From: Phycisphaera sp.
GTDB taxonomy: Bacteria > Planctomycetota > Phycisphaerae > Phycisphaerales > UBA1924
Length of the DNA stretch: 64,000 nucleotides
Assembly: GCA_003712165.1 (NCBI GenBank)
Contig: RHLH01000001.1
Location: 434,001 to 498,000 of the forward strand
Direction: 5' to 3'
Positions 9,896-16,974 of this stretch are shown here, one piece after another (position 1 is the first letter of the stretch; every line of letters starts with the position of its first letter). A model generated the notes under the pieces. The model was not told the DNA's origin. It did no database searches and was given only the letters and a program-made list of their open reading frames with translations. Made by a program: the position numbers and the translations under genes.

Positions 9896-10777
9896 TTACG
9901 CGCCGCTCGTGCAGAGCTCCCGAAGCGCTAGCAGGAACTTGGCCCATCCGTTGGTGTACCCGCCTCGCTCCTTGTCGGTCTTGATGCCGACCTGCCTCAC
10001 CGAGACTCTGCAGCGATCACCCACCAAGGGCTCGATCCGCCACTCAGTCCGGTTGGTGCTGTCGCCCTCGTACGTCCAGTCATGGATCAGAAGTCTCTCG
10101 GGTTCGAGTTCGAGGACTTTGGTCGGCCCGACGCACCCGCACGAATCGTCGCTCTCTTCCCAGCCGTAGGAGTACTCACCGCCCTCACTGAGCTCGACAC
10201 TCGCGTCTCGGGCGAGCCACTTGTTGAGTTCACCGGGCTCGGTCAGGCTCTTCCAGACAAGCGACGAGGGCGCGTCTATCTCGAGCGACAGGAATACGTC
10301 ATCCCCTTTCTTCGCGTGATCCGGCAATAGCGCGGGCTGGCCTGTTTGCATGAACTCGCACAGGTTGCCCATCGAAAGCACCCAGAGATCATCCATCAGA
10401 TAGACCATGTCTCGCGCAAGGTGGCCCGCAACCTCGGTATCAGCCTCGTGCTTGATCAAGACCTCGCAGCCCTCGGCCGCATCTTTGAGTTCGATCGTCA
10501 CCCGTGTCGGTGCGCCGCCCCAGGTCCAAGTGAACGCGAGTCGTTCACCAGGCGCGATCCCCGAGATTCGTTGATCCGCGCCGGCCTCGCCTGCGTCAAA
10601 GGGCGTGTGCTTGCCCCAGAACCGGAACGCGCCGCCAATCTCTGGCTCTACTTCCGCGTACTCGCAGAACCAGACTCGCAACTTCGCGGGGGTGGTCAGT
10701 GCGTCGAATGCCTCCGACGCGGCGCCCGGAAGCATGTGTGTTCCCTCGTACGCGTAGGTCTTGGTCGTCATCATCAC
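9896..10777 (-). CDS. Tandem SRPBCC (AHSA1-type) domain protein
   Basis: 293 residues containing two START/Bet v1-like domains in a row. The first starts near residue 8 ('HMLPGAASEAFDALTTPAKLRVWF') and the second near residue 162 ('LSLEIDAPSSLVWKSLTEPGELNKWL'); both have the 'p.e.vw.alt.p..l..W' signature of the activator-of-Hsp90-ATPase homology family. These domains bind hydrophobic ligands. The ATG overlaps the 3' end of the ArsR gene by 4 bp, the usual arrangement of ArsR-AHSA1 operons in which the regulator controls the SRPBCC gene. Most homologues carry one domain per protein, so the duplication is mildly unusual. Ligand unknown. Confidence 0.85.
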   Translation of the reverse strand: MMMTTKTYAYEGTHMLPGAASEAFDALTTPAKLRVWFCEYAEVEPEIGGAFRFWGKHTPFDAGEAGADQRISGIAPGERLAFTWTWGGAPTRVTIELKDAAEGCEVLIKHEADTEVAGHLARDMVYLMDDLWVLSMGNLCEFMQTGQPALLPDHAKKGDDVFLSLEIDAPSSLVWKSLTEPGELNKWLARDASVELSEGGEYSYGWEESDDSCGCVGPTKVLELEPERLLIHDWTYEGDSTNRTEWRIEPLVGDRCRVSVRQVGIKTDKERGGYTNGWAKFLLALRELCTSGA

Positions 10778-11142
10778 CGGTCTCCTGTTTCTTGTTCGCC
10801 CTGGTCATGCCGCGCCGCCTGCTCGGCGTGCGATTTGAGGTCCACCAGCCGACGCGCCAGGGCGGTCCTGTGCCCGTCGAGCCATTCATCAATTTGTCGC
10901 AGCGGCCCCGGGTTCAGCCCGTACCGCCGCTCTCGGCCAGATCGTTCGATGGTCACAAGTCCCGCTTCATCAAGCACTTTCAGGTGCTTTGCGATCGCCT
11001 GACGGCTCACGCTCGCAAACAGCTCAGCGATATCCGTCGCACGCTGGTCCCCGGCCCGCAGCTCATCCAGAATGGCCCTGCGGGTGGGATCCGCGATCGC
11101 TTTAAAGACCAAAGGCTCGAAATCGGCTAATTGTGCAACCAT
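10774..11142 (-). CDS. ArsR-family winged-helix transcriptional regulator
   Basis: 122 residues from the ATG at 11142. The core 'FKAIADPTRRAILDELRAGDQRATDIAE' and recognition helix 'VSRQAIAKHLKVLDEAGLVTIERSGRERRY' are typical of ArsR repressors of the kind linked to SRPBCC genes; no metal-binding Cys cluster (CxCxxC) is present, so it is not an arsenic sensor. An in-frame GTG exists at 11160, but the promoter's -35 and the palindrome place transcription start near 11142-11146, which favours the ATG. The 18-bp palindrome that encodes the N-terminal residues probably is its own operator. It is the first gene of a two-gene operon and divergent from glmS. Confidence 0.88.
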   Translation of the reverse strand: MVAQLADFEPLVFKAIADPTRRAILDELRAGDQRATDIAELFASVSRQAIAKHLKVLDEAGLVTIERSGRERRYGLNPGPLRQIDEWLDGHRTALARRLVDLKSHAEQAARHDQGEQETGDR

Positions 11143-11151
11143 ATGGTTGCA
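11134..11151 (-). promoter_or_regulatory. 18-bp perfect palindrome over the arsR start: likely operator
   Basis: TGCAACCATATGGTTGCA is a perfect 18-bp inverted repeat, and its centre is the arsR ATG itself. The length and symmetry suit a dimeric ArsR repressor, and the position over the transcription/translation start would block initiation, so autoregulation is the natural reading. Binding is inferred, not shown. Confidence 0.6.
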
Positions 11152-11179
11152 TATTGTCACATATCTTGCCCCCTGTCAA
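11151..11179 (-). promoter_or_regulatory. Putative arsR promoter
   Basis: A consensus -35 TTGACA lies at 11179-11174 (minus strand). Two poor -10 candidates follow: GACAAT at 11158-11153 after a 15-base spacer, or CAATAT at 11156-11151 after 17 bases. Either would start transcription inside the palindrome, giving a leaderless or nearly leaderless arsR message. Confidence 0.5.
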
Positions 11180-11299
11180 CCCCATTTTCCCAGAATCGCC
11201 GATCCAAGGGGATTCGGCGGGCCCGAGTGAACCGAGACCCCGCCCCGGCCGTTGATAGAGTTGTCCGTTATGCAATGACCCAGGAGGGGGAGTTCAGCC

Positions 11300-13129
11300 A
11301 TGTGCGGCATCGTGGGCTACATCGGAACCGTCCCGGCCAAGGGATTGCTCGTCGAAGGTCTCAAGCGACTCGAGTACCGCGGCTACGACTCGGCGGGCAT
11401 CGCCGTCCTGAACGACAACGGCATCGACATCGAGCGCGCTGTCGGACGCGTCGCAAACCTCGAGGGCAAACTCGAAGGCAGCAAAGGCTTCGATGGTTCG
11501 CTCGGCATCGCGCACACGCGCTGGGCCACCCACGGCGCCGTCACCGAAACCAACTGCCACCCGCACACCGACAACGCCGGCAAGATTTGCCTCGTCCACA
11601 ACGGCATCATCGAGAACTACGCGGCGATCCGCACCTGGCTTGGCAAACGTGGACACACATTTCACACCGAGACAGACACCGAAGCCCTCGCGTGCCTCGT
11701 CGCAGAGCTCTACGACGGCGATCTCGAAGCCGCTGTGAAAGCTGCGCTGAAGGAAGTCACCGGCGCGTACGCGATCGCAGTCATCAGCACCGAGGAACCC
11801 GATGTCCTCGTCTGTGCGCGAAAGGGCGGCCCGCTCATGGTGGGCGTCGGCTCGGACGAGTACGTCGTCGCCTCTGACCCCTCCGCGATCGTCGCGCACA
11901 CCAACCGCGCCTTTGCGCTCGACGACTACAACGTCGTCAGACTCACGCGTGACTCGATCCGCACATCGACGATCCACAACAAGGATGTCACCCCCAAAGT
12001 GATGATGCTCGAAGCCCAGCTCGAGGAGATCGAACTGGGCGGCTTCGATCACTACATGCAGAAAGAGATCTTCGAGCAGCCCCGTGCTCTGCGCACGACG
12101 CTCCGGGGCCGTATCGACCGCGACGAAGGCCGGATCGTGCTCGGCGGCCTGCTCAACAACGCGAAGGAACTTGTCCGATCACGCAAATTCATCATGACTG
12201 GCCAGGGCACCGCGCTGCACGCGGGCATGATCGGTGAGTATCTCTTCGAGGACTTCGCCAAGATCCCGACCGAGGTCGAGTACGCCAGCGAATTCCGATA
12301 CCGCAATCCGATCGTCGAAGAAGGCACCGTTGTCTGTGCGATCAGCCAGTCGGGCGAGACCGCCGACACACTCGCGGCGCTCGACGAAGCCAAGGACAAG
12401 GGCGCGCTCGCGCTCGGCATCGTGAACTCGGTGGGCTCGACCATCTCGAGGAGCACCGACGCTGGTGTGTACCTCCGCGTCGGGCCCGAGATCGGTGTCG
12501 CCTCGACCAAGGCGTTCACGGGTCAGGTCGCCGTACTCACGATGATGTCGCTCTTCCTCGGCCGGCGCAGGCTTATGAGCGTCGAGAAGTGCAAGCAGAT
12601 GATCGGTGAACTCGAGGGCGTGCCCGACAAGATCGAGCTCGTGCTCCAGCAGGCCGATCAGATCAAGGCGGTCACCGAGAAGCACATCGAGAAAGAGAAC
12701 TGGCTCTTTATGGGTCGGGGCGTCAACTACCCGACGGCTCTCGAGGGTGCGCTCAAACTCAAAGAGATCAGCTACATCCATGCGGAGGGCATGCCCGCCG
12801 CGGAGATGAAGCACGGCCCGATCGCGCTGATCACCGACGGCTTGCCCGCCGTGTTCATCGCCAACCAGGGTGCGCAGTACACAAAGGTGCTCGCGAACAT
12901 CGCCGAGGTTCGCGCCAGGGGAGGCCACGTGATCGCGGTTGCGACCGAGGGCGATGCAGAGATCAAGGATCACGCCGACGACATCCTCTGGGTGCCCGAG
13001 ATCGCCGAGCCCCTGAGCCCGTTGCTGACCGTGGTGCCGCTGCAGCTCATGGCGTACTACGCAGCTCTCCTGCGTGGGCACGACGTGGACAAGCCCCGGA
13101 ACCTCGCCAAGAGCGTCACGGTCGAGTGA
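11300..13129 (+). CDS. glmS: Glutamine--fructose-6-phosphate aminotransferase (isomerizing)
   Basis: 609 residues, the normal size. It converts fructose 6-phosphate and glutamine to glucosamine 6-phosphate, first step of UDP-GlcNAc synthesis for the cell envelope. After removal of Met1 the N-terminal nucleophile is the Cys of 'MCGIVGYIG', followed by the class II amidotransferase domain ('EYRGYDSAGIAV', 'HTRWATHG'). The C-terminal half carries two SIS sugar-isomerase domains ('CAISQSGETADTLAAL', 'EGALKLKEISYIHAEG') and ends 'NLAKSVTVE' as in other GlmS proteins. An AGGAGG Shine-Dalgarno sequence precedes the ATG. I see no glmS ribozyme upstream; the 140-bp gap is shared with the divergent arsR promoter. 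Confidence 0.97.
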   Translation: MCGIVGYIGTVPAKGLLVEGLKRLEYRGYDSAGIAVLNDNGIDIERAVGRVANLEGKLEGSKGFDGSLGIAHTRWATHGAVTETNCHPHTDNAGKICLVHNGIIENYAAIRTWLGKRGHTFHTETDTEALACLVAELYDGDLEAAVKAALKEVTGAYAIAVISTEEPDVLVCARKGGPLMVGVGSDEYVVASDPSAIVAHTNRAFALDDYNVVRLTRDSIRTSTIHNKDVTPKVMMLEAQLEEIELGGFDHYMQKEIFEQPRALRTTLRGRIDRDEGRIVLGGLLNNAKELVRSRKFIMTGQGTALHAGMIGEYLFEDFAKIPTEVEYASEFRYRNPIVEEGTVVCAISQSGETADTLAALDEAKDKGALALGIVNSVGSTISRSTDAGVYLRVGPEIGVASTKAFTGQVAVLTMMSLFLGRRRLMSVEKCKQMIGELEGVPDKIELVLQQADQIKAVTEKHIEKENWLFMGRGVNYPTALEGALKLKEISYIHAEGMPAAEMKHGPIALITDGLPAVFIANQGAQYTKVLANIAEVRARGGHVIAVATEGDAEIKDHADDILWVPEIAEPLSPLLTVVPLQLMAYYAALLRGHDVDKPRNLAKSVTVE

Positions 13130-13133
13130 TCAC

Positions 13134-14294
13134 TCAGCGATCCTGCCGCATCGATGCGAGGAGTCTCGCAGTCGCCGGACGCGTCATCTCAACAAACGCC
13201 GCGTGCAGCGCTACCGCGAGCACGATCGCTCCTCCGGTGGGTGTGTGTAGCTCGAGCGCGCCGGATGCGAACACGAGCCCCGTGAGGACGAGCGATGTGC
13301 CAGTCCAGCCCTGTGAATAGACGCCAGTCCAGGAGCTGATCGGGAGTTCGCGACGCCTGCCGGTCGCCTGCCAGCCCATCGCGATCCACGCCGCGATGAG
13401 GTGCGCATCACCCGCGAAGACACCCGCGACGAGCACGAAAGCGATGAGATCAAACCTGGGCGTGAGGTCAAACACCGAAACGAGGAGCGCGATCGCCGAC
13501 GGCGCGAGCACCGCGTGAGCAGCGAAAGACCACCTCGCCCTGGCGCGCATGCTCAGTCTTGATGTGCGTGAGAGCATCGCGCCGAGCCCGACAGCGACAC
13601 ACGCGGTCCAAGCCGCGTGCGTCGCACCCGCGACGGCGATAACCGCAAGCACAAGGAGCACCGACCCAAGCCCGATCGAGTACCTCCACCTGCCTCTGCT
13701 CCAGCACGTCCCGCCCGCGATCAACGCCCCGGCGAGGACCGACTCGGTCAGGCCGACACCCATCACCTTGCGCGAAACCACGGCCCAGATGAGAACCGCG
13801 ATCAGTCCCGCCAGCGTACCGATGCGAAGACCTGAGAGGCTCAATCCGAACCCGAGCCAGCTGCCGAGCATCAGATAGATCAGCCCGAGCACGGCTGCAC
13901 CACCCAGCGGCACGCCCTTGAACCTTATGCGTTCAATTGCGAGTTCAGAACGCAGGCGACTCTCGCGAGCGTCGTTCTGAAGCTCGGCTTCCACGAGCGC
14001 TTCCTCACTGACGCCGACTTCAGCCAGCGCCGCCTCATCCTCGGCTCGTTGATCGATAAACGCCTCGAGTGCATTGCGCTCCGCGATGCCTCCCTTGTTG
14101 AGTTGCTCGTAGAAGGTGGGGGAGAGATTCCCGAAAACGAGCGGGCCGAGCGCAATTCCTGCGCAAACACCGCCGACGACACCGGCGCCTCTCCAGTCGA
14201 GCCGCATCAGGACGCGTCCAACTGTGAAGGTCAGCAACAGGGCCGTGCCGATAGCCAGAATCAATCGCAACGCGAGCGCTGCGTCGGCATCCAT
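13134..14294 (-). CDS. Multi-pass membrane protein of unknown function
   Basis: 386 residues with about ten hydrophobic segments. The N-terminal helices (residues 5-60, ending 'GGVCAGIALGPLVFGNL') resemble the start of CPA2-type cation/proton antiporters ('GGllaGivLGP..lg'), and residues 60-130 form a charged, probably helical loop with repeated Glu/Arg. After that come more helices ('GVPLGGAAVLGLIYLML', 'LAGLIAVLIWAVVSRKVMG'). No conserved antiporter aspartate pair is obvious, so transport activity is uncertain. It converges with glmS, 4 bp from its stop. A degenerate or divergent CPA2-like protein is my best guess. Confidence 0.55.
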   Translation of the reverse strand: MDADAALALRLILAIGTALLLTFTVGRVLMRLDWRGAGVVGGVCAGIALGPLVFGNLSPTFYEQLNKGGIAERNALEAFIDQRAEDEAALAEVGVSEEALVEAELQNDARESRLRSELAIERIRFKGVPLGGAAVLGLIYLMLGSWLGFGLSLSGLRIGTLAGLIAVLIWAVVSRKVMGVGLTESVLAGALIAGGTCWSRGRWRYSIGLGSVLLVLAVIAVAGATHAAWTACVAVGLGAMLSRTSRLSMRARARWSFAAHAVLAPSAIALLVSVFDLTPRFDLIAFVLVAGVFAGDAHLIAAWIAMGWQATGRRRELPISSWTGVYSQGWTGTSLVLTGLVFASGALELHTPTGGAIVLAVALHAAFVEMTRPATARLLASMRQDR

Positions 14295-14337
14295 AGACCG
14301 ACTCTACGCACCGCGACGCAGATCACGGAGCTTGGAC

Positions 14338-15009
14338 ATGCTGCCAGATACATCAGTCGTTCAATCGCGGCGTGCCCCGAGCGTTGGGCCCCGCAAGCCG
14401 GTCCGAGTCCACGTCACCGCGCCCACCAAGGAACGCCCCGCGGTCACCATCGAGACGCCGAGGCTCATCCTGCGCCCGCTCGAAGCGACGGACAGGACCG
14501 CGCTGATCGAGCTCTACGAGAACGCGCGCGAACACCTGAGCAAGGTGCTCCCGCTCTCGGACGAGGGGCAGTCGCCCGAATCCGTTTTCGAACGCCAGCT
14601 CAAGCTGACTGCGGAGGGAGAGAAGACCGGGAGATCATTCCGCCGGATTGCAACCAACCGCACCGGCTCGATCGTCGGCGCATTCAACCTCGTCGTGATC
14701 CGCCGGGGCTTCGAGAACAACGCGGATGTCAACTTCTGGCTCGATCCGAGACGCACCGGCGTCGGTTTCGCGCAGGAAGGCCTGCTCGCCCTGATGTCCT
14801 ACTCCTTCGCGGATCTCCCAGAGGGCCTCGGGATGCACCGCGTCGACGCGTGGGTCCAACCCGACAACGCGAACAGCCAGAAGCTCGTCACTTTTTGTGG
14901 CTTCCAAAAGTCCGCGGGCGACGAGAGCCACCTCACAACAGGCGAGGACTGGAAGGTCCACGAGCGCTGGCAGCTCTCGGTCAACGATTGGCTCCGCGAC
15001 TTCGGCTGA
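14338..15009 (+). CDS. GNAT acetyltransferase, RimJ/RimL type
   Basis: 223 residues. The domain begins at about residue 40 with 'IETPRLILRPLEATDRTALIELY', the signature start of the Acetyltransf_3 family that acetylates N-terminal amines of ribosomal proteins or small molecules. 'NFWLDPRRTGVGFAQEGLLALMSYSF' carries the acetyl-CoA-binding helix start, and 'HRVDAWVQPDNANSQKLVTFCGF' matches the conserved 'h.i.a.v...N..S..vleklGF' element. The pyrophosphate loop (Q/RxxGxG/A) is weak: 'RRTGVGFA'. ATG 14338 is preferred because GGAG stands 7 bases upstream; the first 35 residues are poorly conserved. Substrate unknown. It converges on the TolC-like gene. Confidence 0.82.
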   Translation: MLPDTSVVQSRRAPSVGPRKPVRVHVTAPTKERPAVTIETPRLILRPLEATDRTALIELYENAREHLSKVLPLSDEGQSPESVFERQLKLTAEGEKTGRSFRRIATNRTGSIVGAFNLVVIRRGFENNADVNFWLDPRRTGVGFAQEGLLALMSYSFADLPEGLGMHRVDAWVQPDNANSQKLVTFCGFQKSAGDESHLTTGEDWKVHERWQLSVNDWLRDFG

Positions 15010-16776
15010 TCAGCCCCCGTCGTTCTCGTCACCCTCGTTGTCTCCGTCGTCCCCGACGTTCTGAGCTTCCATCAGCTCCAGCCCGCCGATGGAGTCGATC
15101 GCGCCCTGCTCGGTCACACGCATCTGCCCGGTGTCGAGCAAATAGTCCAGGATCGCCACGCGCAGGTCGGCCTGGGCTCTGTCGCGCGCGTTCTCAGCGT
15201 CGAGCAGCGCGTTCTGCGTATCGACGATTTCCTGGGGTGTCACGTTGTCCCGGTCGAGTTCCTGTCCGCGTTGACGCCTGCGGTTCGTCTCGACCTGCCG
15301 TTCTGCGAGCGTGAGCTGCAGACGAGCGCGCTCGACACCCCGAACCGCAGATCTCGCCTGGATCACAACGTTGTCACGTTCGCGCTCGTACGAGCGGATC
15401 TGCTGTTCGAGCCCGATGATGCTCTGACGTACGCGGAGTTCTTCTTCGACACGGTCAAGCGGCAGCCCGAGCGAGACGCCCGCCGAGTACGTCAACTCGT
15501 CGGGATCGAAATCAAGCCCGCCCTCATCAACAGATGGGTCGGTGGGCAACCCAACCCGGCCGTTGACGTTCAAATCGGGCAGCAGCGCGTTGCGTGAGTT
15601 GGCAACAGCGCGGCGTGAATCGAGTACCCGGTCACGTGTGTTCTGAAGATCGAGCCTGTACTCGAGTGCACGAACCGTCGCCTCGGTCGGTGTGATGTCC
15701 GGGTCGGGCAGATCCAGCCTCAGCGGGTTCACCGTTACCGCTTGATCGACCGACAGCCCGATACGGATTTTGAACGTGTCCTCCAGGAACCTGTAGCTGT
15801 CCTTGAGGTCTGCGAGGTTCGCCCTCGCGTCGAGCAGATCACTCTCGGCGATCGAGATCTCGAAGTCGCGCAGCTGACCGGCCTGAGATTTCGCGACTGT
15901 CTCGGTCAGGAGATTCTCTAGCGACTGGATCCGTCGCTGCTGGTTCATGATCGAGTCCTGCTGCTGCAGCAGGCGGATGTAGTCAGTGGCGATCTCGACG
16001 AAGAGATCCCGGCGGAAGCGCTCGAAATCGCGAGCCGCGTAGATCAGGTTCCGCTCCGCCTGGATGAGCGCTTCGCTCGCGATGAGGCCGGCGCCCCGCA
16101 GAAGCGGGAAAGAACCCGTGAGCACGAGTTCGCTCGATTGCGTGTACCGGTTGCTCACACCGCTGCGCAGATCTTCGCTCGCGTTGAGTATCCAGCTCGC
16201 GGCGACCTGTCCGCCTCGCTCGAAGTTCTTGCTGACACCAAGCTCGTTCATGATGTCGAGGATGACATCGTGCCTGCCGTCGTTCGCGTCGCCTGTTGTG
16301 GTGAACGTCGTGGTGTTGAAGAACTGAGGGTTGAACTGGTGCCTCTGGATGAGCAGGCTGATCGCCGACAGGATGTACTGCTCCTGCGCGGTCTGGAACT
16401 CCCGGCTCGAAGTCTGGCTGATCCGCAGCGCCTCGGCGAGCGTCAGCTCGAGCTTCTCTCCCTCCTGGTCCGCGAGGTACTCGTCCAGCCTCGCCTGCGC
16501 ATCGCGCGCCTCGTCGGCGGGGATGTACTCGAGCTCACCCGGCGCCAGGTTGGTGGTGGGGACCGATTTCGATTGGTACTCGCTGGCCGGGATGTCTTCC
16601 ACTTCGCGCTCGGCCGGGTCCCAGTTCGGGTCCTTCACGAACGCACCGAGGTTGTTGGAACTCTGACCCAGCACGCGATCGATGCGTCGATCGATGTCTC
16701 CCATCCCGACCGTGCAGCCCGATAGTGCGGGCAGAATCGCCGGAATAGCCCAAACAAGCTGTTTATATCTACCCAA
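15010..16776 (-). CDS. TolC-like outer-membrane efflux lipoprotein
   Basis: 588 residues from a TTG start. Residues 1-22 form a lipoprotein signal with lipobox 'ALSGC', and GGAG stands 6 bases before the TTG, which decides this start; the next Met lies after the lipobox cysteine. The rest has long amphipathic coiled-coil helices ('FERFRRDLFVEIATDYIRLLQQQDS', 'IIGLEQQIRSYERERDNVVIQAR') repeated in two halves with short beta segments, the TolC/OEP plan for a trimeric outer-membrane channel. It ends in an acidic 'DDGDNEGDENDGG' tail. No inner-membrane pump or adaptor gene is adjacent, so the partner is encoded elsewhere. It faces away from the GH35-like gene. Confidence 0.85.
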   Translation of the reverse strand: MGRYKQLVWAIPAILPALSGCTVGMGDIDRRIDRVLGQSSNNLGAFVKDPNWDPAEREVEDIPASEYQSKSVPTTNLAPGELEYIPADEARDAQARLDEYLADQEGEKLELTLAEALRISQTSSREFQTAQEQYILSAISLLIQRHQFNPQFFNTTTFTTTGDANDGRHDVILDIMNELGVSKNFERGGQVAASWILNASEDLRSGVSNRYTQSSELVLTGSFPLLRGAGLIASEALIQAERNLIYAARDFERFRRDLFVEIATDYIRLLQQQDSIMNQQRRIQSLENLLTETVAKSQAGQLRDFEISIAESDLLDARANLADLKDSYRFLEDTFKIRIGLSVDQAVTVNPLRLDLPDPDITPTEATVRALEYRLDLQNTRDRVLDSRRAVANSRNALLPDLNVNGRVGLPTDPSVDEGGLDFDPDELTYSAGVSLGLPLDRVEEELRVRQSIIGLEQQIRSYERERDNVVIQARSAVRGVERARLQLTLAERQVETNRRRQRGQELDRDNVTPQEIVDTQNALLDAENARDRAQADLRVAILDYLLDTGQMRVTEQGAIDSIGGLELMEAQNVGDDGDNEGDENDGG

Positions 16777-16974
16777 CAGATGCTCCGAATTATGACCCAA
16801 AGGAGGCAATGAAGGCACAGTATCTAATTCCTTGACACCGAAAATGTTGCGGTTTTCGAAGTGCCCTCCTATTGTTCTTTCCGGCTCAGGAACCACAAGC
16901 AGAGCCCGAACACGCGGCCCTGTTGAGCCCACCCCCGAACGAACACTTCTTCCTTCCCAAACGGAGCCCGATCG

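Noticed and set aside
11161..11299. glmS ribozyme or riboswitch before glmS
   Set aside because: The 140-bp region shows no recognisable core; it contains the divergent arsR promoter and a plain ribosome-binding site.
14116..15009. N-terminal extension of the GNAT gene back to 14116
   Set aside because: The extra 74 residues overlap the neighbouring membrane-protein gene and have no conserved pattern; GGAG supports ATG 14338.
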